This document shows, piece after piece, positions 18,689 to 27,024 of a DNA stretch of 33,232 nt (position 1 is its first letter; every line of letters starts with the position of its first letter). Below the pieces are notes generated by a model, which saw only the letters and a list, made by a program, of their open reading frames with translations, had not been told where the DNA came from and did no database searches. This DNA comes from Gammaproteobacteria bacterium (GTDB lineage Bacteria; Pseudomonadota; Gammaproteobacteria; Pseudomonadales; Pseudomonadaceae). The translations under genes were made by a program, and so were the position numbers. The DNA lies in assembly GCA_903970465.1 (NCBI GenBank), contig CAJCIO010000005.1, positions 1-33,232 on the forward strand. Direction: 5' to 3'.

Positions 18689-18772
18689 ATGAGGGCCGCC
18701 ATTCCAGATTCACCCTGTCACGACAACTGGCGCTGGCTGAGCCTGAAGCTTCGTTGGTCGTCGGATCATTGA
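18689..18772 (+). pseudogene. fagA: Probable truncated fagA remnant (27 codons)
   Basis: A short reading frame starts at ATG 18689 directly behind the Fur box and encodes MRAAIPDSPCHDNWRWLSLK followed by LRWSSDH before a stop. The Cys/His/Trp-rich segment CHDNWRWLSLKLRW looks like real coding sequence, and its place matches fagA (Fur-associated gene A), the first gene of this operon in P. aeruginosa. The intact gene is considerably longer, so I read this as a 5' remnant. I recall the FagA sequence only loosely, so the assignment rests mostly on position. It could instead be a small leader peptide. Confidence 0.4.
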
Positions 18773-18897
18773 TTTGGCACTCGACAATACCGATCTGCAA
18801 CTCAGCCAGCTGTAAGCCTCGCTGGATCCCGAAATGCTGACGGCGGGCGGTATCTGACGGCGCTTGCGCCTGATCATCGCTACGCCAGGAGATCACC
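18773..18897 (+). other. Degenerate interval, possible 3' relic of fumC
   Basis: No intact gene is present. One frame reads DLALDNTDLQLSQL, a stop (TAA at 18813), then ASLDPEMLTAGGI and a stop at 18857. The last segment resembles the C-terminal end of class II fumarases, where a (V/L)(V/D)PE-M pattern is common, and fumC is the expected neighbour upstream of orfX. The evidence is short and weak. The last bases hold AGGAGA, the ribosome-binding site of orfX. Confidence 0.3.
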
Positions 18898-19347
18898 ATG
18901 CAGCACTGGAAACGCACCATCGAACGGGCCAACGAGTGTTTCAACCGGGATGAGCTGGTCGACGCCCGCGAGCATTACTTGCAGGCACTGGCCTGGGCGC
19001 AGGTGCTACTTGAGCGCTGGCCCCACCCCGATGAGGCGGTCGCTGCCTGCGTGATCTCTCACCACAACCTGGCCGATCTGCACTTGCGCCTGAACCAGCC
19101 CGAGGAGAGCGCGGAATATCTCTGCGCCATTCATCAGCGGCTGCTGCAGGCAGCCCAGGATCCGCGGCTAAAACCTGAACTTCGTCAGGCGGCCCTGCGT
19201 CACAGTGGTAAGACCTACGCCGAATTGTTGGCGTTTATCGGCGAACACGGCGAATACCCCCGCACCTCACGCCTGCTCTACAGCGGCGTGCAATCTGTCG
19301 AAAGCGCCGCTGCCGGCGCTGCGACCCACCGATATGGAGTTCATTGA
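18898..19347 (+). CDS. TPR-like helical protein upstream of sodA (orfX)
   Basis: A 149-residue protein of unknown function. It is predicted to be all helical, with tetratricopeptide-like repeats: [25 protein letters not shown] and [29 protein letters not shown] both have the A/Y/L spacing of TPR helices. There is no signal peptide or membrane segment, so it should be cytoplasmic. It corresponds by position to orfX of the P. aeruginosa fagA-fumC-orfX-sodA operon. AGGAGA lies seven bases upstream of the ATG. The stop is one base before the sodA start, so the two are surely co-transcribed. A role as a partner or assembly factor for SodA is only a guess. Confidence 0.85.
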   Translation: MQHWKRTIERANECFNRDELVDAREHYLQALAWAQVLLERWPHPDEAVAACVISHHNLADLHLRLNQPEESAEYLCAIHQRLLQAAQDPRLKPELRQAALRHSGKTYAELLAFIGEHGEYPRTSRLLYSGVQSVESAAAGAATHRYGVH

Positions 19348-19348
19348 C

Positions 19349-19960
19349 ATGGCTTATACCTTGCCTGCATTGCCTTACGCTTACGATGCCCTGGAACCGC
19401 ATCTCGATGCCAAGACCATGGAAATCCACCACACCAAGCACCACCAGACCTACATCACCAATATCAACGCGGCGATCGAAGGCACGGAGTACGCCGAATG
19501 GCCGGTCGAGAAGCTGGTAGGTGCGGTCAAGCAATTGCCGGAAAAACTACAAGGCGTGGTGACCAACCACGGCGGCGGCCACGCTAATCACTCGTTGTTC
19601 TGGACCGTCATGGCGCCCAACGCCGGTGGTACCCCGAGCGGTCCAGTGGCCAAGGCCATCGACGAACAGCTGGGTGGCTTCGATGCCTTCAAGGATGCCT
19701 TCACCAAGGCTGCCGTGTCGCGCTTCGGCAGCGGCTGGGCGTGGCTGAGCGTCACCCCTGAGAAAAAACTCGTCGTTGAAAGCAGCGGCAACCAGGACAG
19801 CCCGTTGATGCACGGCAATACGCCGATCCTCGGCCTGGACGTCTGGGAGCATGCCTATTACCTGAAGTACCAGAACCGCCGTCCGGAATATATCTCGGCT
19901 TTTTACAGCGTGATCAATTGGGCGGAAGTCGAGCGTCGTTTCCAGGCCGCCGTCGCCTGA
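19349..19960 (+). CDS. sodA: Manganese superoxide dismutase
   Basis: Cytoplasmic superoxide dismutase of 203 residues. Metal ligands are His27, His81 (HANHSLFW), Asp164 and His168 (LDVWEHAYY). The GNQDSPLM segment carries Gln149 in the position that marks Mn rather than Fe enzymes, and the C-terminal [16 protein letters not shown] is typical of SodA. An in-frame extension upstream lies within orfX and is not part of the protein. The gene is predicted to be induced under iron limitation through the Fur box at 18651, when the iron-dependent SodB cannot be metallated. Confidence 0.96.
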   Translation: MAYTLPALPYAYDALEPHLDAKTMEIHHTKHHQTYITNINAAIEGTEYAEWPVEKLVGAVKQLPEKLQGVVTNHGGGHANHSLFWTVMAPNAGGTPSGPVAKAIDEQLGGFDAFKDAFTKAAVSRFGSGWAWLSVTPEKKLVVESSGNQDSPLMHGNTPILGLDVWEHAYYLKYQNRRPEYISAFYSVINWAEVERRFQAAVA

Positions 19961-19995
19961 ACATCGCCTTCGTATGACTCTGCCCAAGGCCACTT

Positions 19996-20889
19996 ATGCG
20001 CTCTGATAGTCTGTCGGTCGGCATTTGGCGGATGTCTCGCCTGGCCATAGGAACCCTGCTGTTGCTGATCGGCATGACGGCGCTGTTGGCTATGGCATTG
20101 GCCTGGCTCGACCTTGAGCCACCGATGATGCGGGCCCTCGAAGGCGGCGCGATCTGCGCTTTGGGTACGGCGCTGGGTGCGGTGCCCGTGCTGGTGATTC
20201 GTAATATGCCCGTGGCGATTGCCGATTGCCTGTTGGGGTTCGGGGCGGGCGTTATGTTGGCGGCCACGGCGTTTTCACTGGTCATGCCCGGGATCGACGC
20301 GGCGCAAAGCATTGGTCTGGGGCGTTGGGGTGCAGGGGGCGTGGTCAGCTTCGGCATCCTGTTCGGAGCGTTCTGCCTGTTCTTGTTGGATCGCAAGGTG
20401 TCGGCACCCGGCCCTGAATTGCTGGTGGTCGACCCTGACCGTCCACATATCCCAGCGCGCATCTGGGTTTTTGTGATCGCTATCGTCGCTCATAATATTC
20501 CTGAAGGCATGGCTGTCGGTGTATCCACGGGCGGGGCCATGCCGGACGCCAACAGCTTGGCCATGGGCATTGCGCTGCAGGATGTGCCGGAAGGACTGGT
20601 GATTGCGCTGGTATTGGCCGGGGCCGGGATGTCGCGCTTCAAGGCATTTATGGTGGGTGCGGCGTCCGGGCTGGTGGAGCCGGTAGCGGCAGTGATCTGT
20701 GCCTGGTTGGTACGCTTGGGGGAGATTATGCTGCCGCTTGGGCTGGCCTTCGCCGCAGGGGCGATGCTGTTGGTGGTGACCCAGGAAATCATTCCCGAAT
20801 CCCGCGCCAATGGCCATCATCGACTCGCCAGTGCCGGACTGTGCGTGGGCTTTTGCCTGATGATGCTGATGGATACGGCGTTGGGTTGA
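19996..20889 (+). CDS. ZIP-family divalent metal transporter
   Basis: Inner-membrane importer of 297 residues with about eight hydrophobic segments. The binuclear metal site of bacterial ZIP proteins is visible: HNIPEG with His166, Asn167 and Glu170, and QDVPEG with Gln195, Asp196 and Glu199, as in the Bordetella ZIP. A soluble loop rich in Pro and Asp (about residues 134-152) lies before the fourth segment. It starts 35 bases after sodA. As part of a Fur-responsive locus next to an Mn-enzyme, manganese supply is an attractive role, but zinc or broad specificity is equally allowed by sequence. An alternative start is Met13. Confidence 0.9.
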   Translation: MRSDSLSVGIWRMSRLAIGTLLLLIGMTALLAMALAWLDLEPPMMRALEGGAICALGTALGAVPVLVIRNMPVAIADCLLGFGAGVMLAATAFSLVMPGIDAAQSIGLGRWGAGGVVSFGILFGAFCLFLLDRKVSAPGPELLVVDPDRPHIPARIWVFVIAIVAHNIPEGMAVGVSTGGAMPDANSLAMGIALQDVPEGLVIALVLAGAGMSRFKAFMVGAASGLVEPVAAVICAWLVRLGEIMLPLGLAFAAGAMLLVVTQEIIPESRANGHHRLASAGLCVGFCLMMLMDTALG

Positions 20890-20903
20890 GTCGCGGATTC
20901 GAA

Positions 20904-20939
20904 TCTGGCCTGTGGTGAGGGAGCAAGTCCCTCGCCAGA
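20904..20939. repeat. REP-type palindrome after the ZIP gene
   Basis: The core GGTGAGGGA (20914-20922) pairs with TCCCTCGCC (20928-20936) around GCAAG, and outer bases TCTGGC / GCCAGA add an imperfect extension. Sequence style (GAGGGAGCAAGTCCCTC) is that of common Pseudomonas REP elements. It lies between the convergent ZIP and ptsO genes. Confidence 0.75.
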
Positions 20940-20971
20940 GGTTTATTGAAGATTTTCTGGTTGGATGCGGG

Positions 20972-21244
20972 TTACTCGCCTTCGTCGAACTTGTCGTTGA
21001 TCAGCTTTACCAATCCATCCAGAGCTTCTTGCTCCTGTTCACCCTCGGTGCTGAGGTGAATTTGCGTGCCTTTGCCGGCCGCCAGCATCATCACGGCCAT
21101 GATGCTTTTACCATCGACCATGGTTTCGGGCGTGCGGCCGACGCGCACCTGACATGGAAAACGGCCGGCTACGCCGACGAACTTGGCGGCCGCGCGGGCA
21201 TGCAGTCCAAGCTTGTTGATAATGGTGATTTCAAGAGCGGGCAT
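20972..21244 (-). CDS. ptsO: HPr-family phosphocarrier NPr (PTS-Ntr)
   Basis: Phosphocarrier of the nitrogen-related phosphotransferase branch. It accepts phosphate from PtsP at His15 (NKLGLHARAAAKF) and passes it to PtsN. The regulatory-Ser region DGKSIMAVMML and the C-terminal helix are present; 90 residues is the family size. The ATG at 21244 (MPALEITIINK) is chosen because the upstream extension lies in the rapZ 3' end. It is the last gene of the rpoN-hpf-ptsN-rapZ-ptsO cluster. Confidence 0.94.
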   Translation of the reverse strand: MPALEITIINKLGLHARAAAKFVGVAGRFPCQVRVGRTPETMVDGKSIMAVMMLAAGKGTQIHLSTEGEQEQEALDGLVKLINDKFDEGE

Positions 21245-21260
21245 CGCAGGGTGGGTCCTT

Positions 21261-22118
21261 TCAGCTGAGGTCGCGGTGGCGGACCTGGACATTCTTGAGG
21301 GCGGGTTGCAGCAGCTTGCCCAAGCGTTCGGTGAGGTACACCGAACGATGGTGCCCGCCGGTGCAGCCGATGGCGATCGTCACGTAAGCACGGTTGCTGG
21401 CAGCGAAGCGCGGCAGCCATTTGAGCAGATAGCTGGAGATGTCCTGAAACATCTCTTCAACATCCGGTTGAGCGGCCAGATACTCGGCCACCGGTTGATC
21501 CAGTCCTGACTGCTCGCGAAGTTCGGGCTTCCAGTAGGGATTGGGCAGGCAGCGCACATCAAAGACGACGTCGGCATCGATCGGCATTCCGCGCTTGAAT
21601 CCGAATGACTCGAACAGAAAAGCCGTGCCCGCCTCAGGTTTGTCCAGCAGCCGCAGCTTGATGATATCGCGTAGCTGATAGAGGTTGAGGCTCGTGGTGT
21701 TGATCTTCAGGTCGGAGAGGTCGGCAATCGGCCCCAACAGCTCGCTTTCAACACGAATGGCTTCGGCCAGGGAGCGATTGGCGCTGCTCAGCGGGTGCCG
21801 TCGGCGGGTTTCGGAAAATCGCTTGAGCAGTGTCTCTTCGTCCGCATCCAGATAAAGCACATCGCATTGAATATGCCTGCCGCGGACTTCATCGAGCAAC
21901 TCCGGGAAGCGGCTGAGATGACTGGGCAGGTTGCGGGCGTCGATGGATACGGCTACTAGCGGCTGAGCCAGTTCGGTATGGATCAGCGCGCGCTCCGCCA
22001 GCTCTGGCAGCAAGCCGGCCGGCAGATTATCGATGCAGTAGAAGCCGTTGTCTTCCAGTACATTCAGAGCTGTACTCTTGCCGGAGCCAGAGCGACCGCT
22101 GACGATGATCAAACGCAT
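21261..22118 (-). CDS. rapZ: RNase adapter protein RapZ
   Basis: RNA-binding P-loop protein of 285 residues. In E. coli, RapZ delivers the sRNA GlmZ to RNase E and so tunes glucosamine-6-phosphate synthesis. The Walker A motif GRSGSGKS occupies residues 8-15, followed by [14 protein letters not shown]. The C-terminal [20 protein letters not shown], part of the RNA-binding and metabolite-sensing domain, is intact. It sits between ptsN and ptsO, the conserved order, and leaves only two bases after ptsN. Whether a GlmZ partner exists in this organism cannot be seen here. Confidence 0.96.
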   Translation of the reverse strand: MRLIIVSGRSGSGKSTALNVLEDNGFYCIDNLPAGLLPELAERALIHTELAQPLVAVSIDARNLPSHLSRFPELLDEVRGRHIQCDVLYLDADEETLLKRFSETRRRHPLSSANRSLAEAIRVESELLGPIADLSDLKINTTSLNLYQLRDIIKLRLLDKPEAGTAFLFESFGFKRGMPIDADVVFDVRCLPNPYWKPELREQSGLDQPVAEYLAAQPDVEEMFQDISSYLLKWLPRFAASNRAYVTIAIGCTGGHHRSVYLTERLGKLLQPALKNVQVRHRDLS

Positions 22119-22120
22119 GA

Positions 22121-22585
22121 TTACTGACCGTTCTGGGCGTCCAACACGACTCGGTACAGGGCCTCGCTGCTGCTGGCCTTGCGTAGATTGTCACGAACTT
22201 CCTTGCGATCGAGCATGCTGGCGATCTGGCGCAACAATTCGAGGTGCGCATCAGTGGCGGCTTCAGGGACGAGCAGCACGAACAGCAGATCGACAGGGGC
22301 GCCGTCGATTGCGTCGAAATCTATGGGATGTTGCAAATGAAGCAGTGCGCTGATGGGGGCGTCGCAACCCTTCAGGCGGCAATGGGGGATAGCGATGCCA
22401 TTGCCAAAACCGGTCGAACCGAGTTTTTCACGGGCAAGCAACGCTTCGTACACGGTTTGCTGAGGCAGCCCTGGTACTTGTTCTGCGATCAGATCGGCGA
22501 TCTTTTCGATGGCACTTTTTTTACTGCTCCCTGGCACGTTCACGAGAGAACGGCCAGGGGTCAGGATATTTTCAAGTCGGATCAT
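22121..22585 (-). CDS. ptsN: PTS IIA-like nitrogen regulatory protein PtsN
   Basis: EIIA-Ntr regulator of 154 residues that is phosphorylated by NPr on His68 ([11 protein letters not shown]). It regulates potassium transport, nitrogen and carbon responses and, in pseudomonads, polymer synthesis by protein contacts. The N-terminal [17 protein letters not shown] and the C-terminal helix region match the family. It is downstream of hpf in the rpoN cluster. Confidence 0.96.
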   Translation of the reverse strand: MIRLENILTPGRSLVNVPGSSKKSAIEKIADLIAEQVPGLPQQTVYEALLAREKLGSTGFGNGIAIPHCRLKGCDAPISALLHLQHPIDFDAIDGAPVDLLFVLLVPEAATDAHLELLRQIASMLDRKEVRDNLRKASSSEALYRVVLDAQNGQ

Positions 22586-22596
22586 GGGTTGGGGTA

Positions 22597-22908
22597 TCAG
22601 CGAGCAGCAGCACCTTGAAGCTGGCTTAGCTGTTTTTCCTTATGCTTGAGCAATTGTCGGTCGAGCTTGTCGGTCAGCAGGTCGATGGCGGCGTACATGT
22701 CGTCATGTTCGGCGTTTGCAACGATATCCTTGGCGCCAGCGACGTGCAGGGTGGCTTCGATTTTCTGTTTCAGCTTCTCGACCTCCATGATCACCTGCAC
22801 GTTGGTAATCTTGCCGACATGCCGCTCGAGTTTGGCGAGTTTTTCGCTTACGTAGCTGCGCATGGGCTCGGTCACATCCAGTTGATGTCCACTGATGTTG
22901 ACTTGCAT
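22597..22908 (-). CDS. hpf: Ribosome hibernation promoting factor
   Basis: Short HPF (YhbH/RaiA family), 103 residues, that binds the 30S decoding region and promotes 100S dimers during stationary phase. The start MQVNISGHQLDVTEPMRSYV and the central HVAGAKDIVANAEHDDMYAAIDLLTDKLDRQL carry the conserved basic and acidic residues of the family. The start is at 22908; the frame remains open further upstream, but that extension is non-coding. The absence of a C-terminal dimerisation domain marks the short gammaproteobacterial type. It follows rpoN by 77 bases. Confidence 0.95.
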   Translation of the reverse strand: MQVNISGHQLDVTEPMRSYVSEKLAKLERHVGKITNVQVIMEVEKLKQKIEATLHVAGAKDIVANAEHDDMYAAIDLLTDKLDRQLLKHKEKQLSQLQGAAAR

Positions 22909-22985
22909 ACCGCTTCTCCTTATTGCCAGTGCATAAAGAGACAGGCTGAACGCCTGCCACTGGAACGCTGTGGCGCATCCAGGCG

Positions 22986-24479
22986 CTACATCAACCGCTT
23001 GCGTTCGCTGGAAGGCGCAATGCCCAGAGACTCGCGATACTTGGCGACAGTGCGACGTGCTACCTGGATGCCTTGTGCCTCCAGTAAACCAGCGATCTTG
23101 CTGTCGCTCAATGGCTTTTTCTGATTTTCCGCGGCGACCAGTTTCTTGATGATCGCCCGAATCGCCGTGGACGAGCATTCACCGCCTTCGGAGGTGCTGA
23201 CATGGCTGGAAAAAAAGTATTTCAATTCATAGATGCCGCGGGGCGTATGCATATATTTCTGGGTCGTGACCCGGGAAATCGTCGATTCGTGCATGCCGAC
23301 CGCTTCGGCGATGTCATGCAGGACCAACGGCTTCATCGCCTCATCGCCGTAGTCCAGAAAACCGCGCTGGTGCTCAACGATCTGCGTTGCGACCTTCATC
23401 AGGGTCTCGTTGCGGCTCTGCAGGCTCTTGATGAACCAGCGGGCTTCCTGCAACTGGTTGCGCATGAAGGTGTTGTCGGCACTGGTATCGGCGCGGCGTA
23501 CAAAGCCTGCGTACTGGGGATTGACGCGCAGGCGCGGCACGCTTTCCTGGTTCAGCTCCACCAGCCAGCGCTCGTTGTCCTTGCGCACGATGACGTCAGG
23601 GACCACGTATTCCGGTTCAGAGGATTCGATCTGCGAGCCAGGGCGCGGATTGAGGCTCTGCACCAGTTCGATGACCTGGCGCAGTTCGTCTTCCTTGATT
23701 TTCATACGGCGCATCAACTGGCTGTAGTCGCGGCTACCCAGCATGTCGATGAAATCGGTGACCAGGCGCTGGGCTTCAGCCAGCCAGCGAGTGCGCGGAG
23801 GCAGTTGGCGCAACTGCAGCAGCAAGCATTCGCTGAGGTTGCGCGCGCCGATCCCGGACGGCTCGAATTGCTGGATGCGGTGCAGGACGGCTTCGACCTC
23901 GTCGAGTTCGATGTCAAGCTCCGGGTCGAACGAGTCGCAGACTTCCTGCAGGGTCTCTTCCAGGTAGCCCTGGTTGTTGATGCAGTCGATCAGGGTTACG
24001 GCAATCAGGCGATCGGTGTCCGACATCGGCGCCAGATTCAACTGCCAGAGCAAATGGCTCTGCAGGCTTTCGCCAGCCGAAGTGCGCGTGGTGAAGTCCC
24101 ACTCGTCGTCGTCATTGCTGGGCAGGTTGCTGGCGCTGGTCTGATAGATGTCTTCCCAAGCGGTATCGACTGGGAGCTCGTTGGGAATGCGCTCACCCCA
24201 TTCGCCTTCTTCGAGGTTGTCGACCGTGGGGGCACTGCTCTCGAACGTAGGCTCTTGAATGTCCGGAGTGGTTTTTTGCTCGATATTGTCCGCCAGCGGA
24301 TCGCTGTTATCGAAGTCGTCACCTTCCTCCTGGCGTTCGAGCATAGGATTGGATTCCAGCGCTTCCTGGATTTCCTGTTGGAGATCCAGAGTCGAGAGCT
24401 GGAGAAGGCGGATGGCCTGTTGCAACTGCGGTGTCATCGTCAGTTGCTGGCCCATTCTTAGGACGAGCGATGGTTTCAT
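22986..24479 (-). CDS. rpoN: RNA polymerase sigma-54 factor
   Basis: Alternative sigma factor of 497 residues for -24/-12 promoters that need an AAA+ activator. It controls nitrogen use, motility and many pseudomonad functions. Region I is the Gln/Leu-rich N-terminus ([20 protein letters not shown]). An acidic region II follows (about residues 50-110), then the core-binding and HTH segments ([19 protein letters not shown]). The RpoN box [10 protein letters not shown] is at residues 474-483. It lies between lptB and hpf on the minus strand, the conserved order. Confidence 0.98.
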   Translation of the reverse strand: MKPSLVLRMGQQLTMTPQLQQAIRLLQLSTLDLQQEIQEALESNPMLERQEEGDDFDNSDPLADNIEQKTTPDIQEPTFESSAPTVDNLEEGEWGERIPNELPVDTAWEDIYQTSASNLPSNDDDEWDFTTRTSAGESLQSHLLWQLNLAPMSDTDRLIAVTLIDCINNQGYLEETLQEVCDSFDPELDIELDEVEAVLHRIQQFEPSGIGARNLSECLLLQLRQLPPRTRWLAEAQRLVTDFIDMLGSRDYSQLMRRMKIKEDELRQVIELVQSLNPRPGSQIESSEPEYVVPDVIVRKDNERWLVELNQESVPRLRVNPQYAGFVRRADTSADNTFMRNQLQEARWFIKSLQSRNETLMKVATQIVEHQRGFLDYGDEAMKPLVLHDIAEAVGMHESTISRVTTQKYMHTPRGIYELKYFFSSHVSTSEGGECSSTAIRAIIKKLVAAENQKKPLSDSKIAGLLEAQGIQVARRTVAKYRESLGIAPSSERKRLM

Positions 24480-24563
24480 GGCTGGGGCTTAACACCTTAT
24501 TCGCCGGCGCAGAGCGCCATCCACTACAAGACGCCGAAGCGCCCGGCTTTATGTCGTAAGCAA

Positions 24564-24569
24564 ATTATA
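24564..24569 (-). promoter_or_regulatory. Putative -10 element of rpoN
   Basis: On the minus strand this reads a perfect TATAAT, about 85 bases upstream of the rpoN start. The -35 position at 17-base spacing reads GGCAAA, a poor match. The 182-base lptB-rpoN gap also holds the separated arms GAGCGTTT (24595-24602) and AAAACGCTC (24638-24646), with a loop too long for an ordinary terminator. Confidence 0.35.
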
Positions 24570-24661
24570 TGCCTGAAACCCGAGGGTTTGCCTAGAGCGT
24601 TTATCCAATTTCAACCAAAAGGCTTCGAGGACAGTGGAAAACGCTCCGGGCACGGGTACTT

Positions 24662-25387
24662 CTACAGGCGGAACTCGTGCCCGAGGTACACTTCTTTGAC
24701 CAGCTCATTGGCCATGATCGCGGCTGCGTCGCCTTCGGCAATCAGCTGGCCATCGCTGACGATGTACGCGGTCTCGCAGATGTCCAGCGTCTCACGCACG
24801 TTGTGGTCGGTGATCAATACACCGATGTTCTTGGCCTTGAGGTGGTGGATAATCTGCTTGATGTCGCCAACTGAAATAGGGTCCACGCCCGCGAAGGGTT
24901 CGTCCAGCAGGATGAACTTGGGCGCCGTGGCCAGGGCTCGGGCAATCTCCACGCGGCGGCGTTCGCCACCGGACAGGCTCATGCCGAGGTTGTCACGGAT
25001 GTGGGTAATGTGGAATTCCTGCAGCAGGCTTTCGAGCTCCTTGCGCCGCGCATCGCCGTCGAGCTCCTTGCGGGTCTCGAGGATGGCCATGATGTTGTCG
25101 GCGACCGAGAGCTTGCGAAAGATCGAGGCTTCCTGCGGCAGATAGCCGATACCGGACTTGGCGCGACCGTGCATGGGCTGGTGGCTGACGTCGAGGTCGT
25201 CGATCAGCACGCGCCCTTGATCCGCCTGGACCAGGCCTACGATCATGTAGAAACACGTGGTCTTGCCCGCGCCGTTGGGTCCCAGCAGGCCGACGATCTG
25301 CCCGCTGTTGATGGACAGACTGACGTCGCGCACGACTTGCCGGCCCTTGTAGGCCTTGGCCAGGTGTTGTGCTTTGAGGGTCGCCAT
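24662..25387 (-). CDS. lptB: LPS export ABC transporter ATP-binding protein LptB
   Basis: ATPase of the LptB2FGC complex that extracts lipopolysaccharide from the inner membrane. Walker [10 protein letters not shown] begins at residue 36, the signature LSGGE lies at 138-142, and Walker B FILLDEP with catalytic Glu163 follows. The D-loop FAGVDP and switch His ([11 protein letters not shown]) are present. The 241 residues are complete. Its ATG overlaps the lptA stop by one base (TAATG), so translation is coupled. The membrane subunits LptF and LptG are not in this window. Confidence 0.97.
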   Translation of the reverse strand: MATLKAQHLAKAYKGRQVVRDVSLSINSGQIVGLLGPNGAGKTTCFYMIVGLVQADQGRVLIDDLDVSHQPMHGRAKSGIGYLPQEASIFRKLSVADNIMAILETRKELDGDARRKELESLLQEFHITHIRDNLGMSLSGGERRRVEIARALATAPKFILLDEPFAGVDPISVGDIKQIIHHLKAKNIGVLITDHNVRETLDICETAYIVSDGQLIAEGDAAAIMANELVKEVYLGHEFRL

Positions 25388-25929
25388 TACTTGGCCTTCT
25401 GGTCGGCGGGCTTGTTCTTCGGCTGGATCACCATGTCGATGCGAGGACGCGGTGCCGTGACCTTGGAGCCATTGGCGCGACCTGCGTTGACCACTTGCTT
25501 GACGGTGTCGTAGACGATTTTTTCGCCTTCGGAGGTGTTGCCGTCATTGATGACCTTGGCCTTGTCGATCAGCACGATGCGGTTCTGCGGCGCGAAGTAC
25601 TGGATGGTCACGCCCCAGGCCTGGACGATAGGCTTGTCGATCTGCGGCTTCTGCTCGTAATAGGCCAGGTTGCCGACGGCGGTGAACACATCGACATCAC
25701 CGTTGGGTGCGCGAGTGATGGTCACCGTGTTGCCGGTGATCTTCAGTGTGCCCTGAGTGATGATCACGTTGCCCTTGTAGGTCGCAACGCCTTGCTTGTC
25801 ATCGATCTGCGCGTCATCGGACTGGATATGAATAGGCTGATCGCGGTCAGTCGGCAGAGCCAAGGCGCTCGCGCTTCCCAGTGCTGCGCTCAGGCTGAGC
25901 AAAAAAGGGAGGGTTTTAACGAGCCTCAT
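25387..25929 (-). CDS. lptA: LPS transport periplasmic protein LptA
   Basis: Periplasmic OstA/LptA-fold protein of 180 residues that forms the filament carrying LPS between LptC and LptD. A signal peptide is evident ([22 protein letters not shown]) with cleavage expected after ASALA. The beta-jellyroll begins at [26 protein letters not shown]. The C-terminus is Lys/Pro-rich ([10 protein letters not shown]). Its 5' end overlaps lptC by 14 bases. Confidence 0.95.
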   Translation of the reverse strand: MRLVKTLPFLLSLSAALGSASALALPTDRDQPIHIQSDDAQIDDKQGVATYKGNVIITQGTLKITGNTVTITRAPNGDVDVFTAVGNLAYYEQKPQIDKPIVQAWGVTIQYFAPQNRIVLIDKAKVINDGNTSEGEKIVYDTVKQVVNAGRANGSKVTAPRPRIDMVIQPKNKPADQKAK

Positions 25930-26491
25930 ACTGTCCTCTTACGTTGGATAGCAGGTTCATCCTGCTGTCGTTCAAGTACGCCTTCATCCCTGTCGCCGTG
26001 GTGACACTGCCGGCAGCTTCGATTCTAACGTTTTGCTCGGTTTGCGCATATTGCTTCTGTGGGAAGACAGTCATGCGCGGACCGGTGATGATAGTTGTGC
26101 GTTTCTTCTCGTCGGTACGGGCGACCCTGACGTTTTCGATCAGCTCGACCTGAGTGCCGTCCGGGTTGACCTCGGCGCGCACGCTCTGGATATGCCAGGG
26201 GAACTCTGTGCCGCGATACATATAGACGTCCGGCGTGGTCACGTAGGTGATCTGGCTGACCTTCATGTGCTCGACCTTGGCGCCGGTCATTTCATACTGG
26301 CGCTTGCCTTCGAGGTTGAATTGCACGGTGTGGGCGTTGGTCGCGTAATAGTCGATCTGGGTCGGATCGGCCTGCGCGGCGGCCTGCGGGTCCAGCAGCC
26401 GTTCAGGGCTGATATTCCAGTAACCCACGGCGAGCAGCATAGCGGCCAAGGCACAGAGTAATAGAATGTTGCGAAACTTTTTGCTCGGCAT
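25916..26491 (-). CDS. lptC: LPS export protein LptC
   Basis: Bitopic inner-membrane protein of 191 residues that passes LPS from the LptBFG complex to LptA. One N-terminal membrane helix is seen (NILLLCALAAMLLAVGYW), followed by a periplasmic jellyroll including YATNAHTVQFNLEGKRQYEMTGAKVEH. It starts eight bases after kdsC and overlaps lptA, so it is tightly embedded in the kdsDC-lptCAB unit. Confidence 0.94.
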   Translation of the reverse strand: MPSKKFRNILLLCALAAMLLAVGYWNISPERLLDPQAAAQADPTQIDYYATNAHTVQFNLEGKRQYEMTGAKVEHMKVSQITYVTTPDVYMYRGTEFPWHIQSVRAEVNPDGTQVELIENVRVARTDEKKRTTIITGPRMTVFPQKQYAQTEQNVRIEAAGSVTTATGMKAYLNDSRMNLLSNVRGQYEAR

Positions 26492-26499
26492 ATCTGACT

Positions 26500-27024
26500 C
26501 TACAGGTAGTCGGCGTAAGCCGCATCGAGGTTGCCCTGCGCTTGCAGGATCAGCTCGCAGAACTCGCGGGCAGCGCCTTCACCGCCGCGCGCCTGGGTGA
26601 CCCCATGGGCGTGCTGGCGCACGAAAGGTGCAGCGTTGGGTACAGTCATGCCCAATCCGACACGGCGAATGGCCGGAAGGTCGGGCAGGTCGTCGCCCAG
26701 ATAGGCGACTTGTTCGTAGCTCAGACCCAGTTCGGCCATCAATTGTTCGAGCACCACGCGCTTGTCTTCGCGCCCCTGTACCAAATGGGCGACGCCCAGC
26801 GCCTTGGCGCGGCGTTCGACCATGGGCGATTTGCGCCCGGTAATGATCGCGATGGTCACACCCGAGGCGATCAGCATCTTGAAGCCTTGGCCGTCGAGGG
26901 TGTTGAAAGCCTTCATCTCGCTGCCGTCTTCAAGGAAGTACAGGCGACCGTCGGTGAGGATGCCGTCTACATCGAAAACCGCCAGTTTGACGGGCTTGCC
27001 GCGTTCTAGCAAATTCATGGTCAT
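26500..27024 (-). CDS. kdsC: 3-deoxy-D-manno-octulosonate 8-phosphate phosphatase
   Basis: HAD-superfamily phosphatase that releases Kdo from Kdo-8-phosphate for LPS inner-core synthesis. The nucleophile motif is FDVDGILTDGRLYF, followed by TGRKSPMVERRAKALG and the metal-binding YLGDDLPDLPAI. With 174 residues it is a cap-less C0 enzyme, as expected. ATG at 27024 overlaps the kdsD stop by one base (TGATG), and GGAG lies seven bases upstream; a second ATG two codons later is also possible. Confidence 0.95.
   Translation of the reverse strand: MTMNLLERGKPVKLAVFDVDGILTDGRLYFLEDGSEMKAFNTLDGQGFKMLIASGVTIAIITGRKSPMVERRAKALGVAHLVQGREDKRVVLEQLMAELGLSYEQVAYLGDDLPDLPAIRRVGLGMTVPNAAPFVRQHAHGVTQARGGEGAAREFCELILQAQGNLDAAYADYL

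Noticed and set aside
14069..20939. The palindromic elements as a CRISPR array
   Set aside because: Copies are few, unlike each other, far apart and not separated by regular spacers; no cas genes are present.
23202..24461. A 419-codon open frame on the plus strand opposite rpoN
   Set aside because: rpoN has every sigma-54 hallmark on the other strand; the plus frame resembles no family and has shadow composition.
24595..24646. Terminator between lptB and rpoN
   Set aside because: The complementary arms are only about eight bases and are separated by 35 bases, with no T-run at the stem base.
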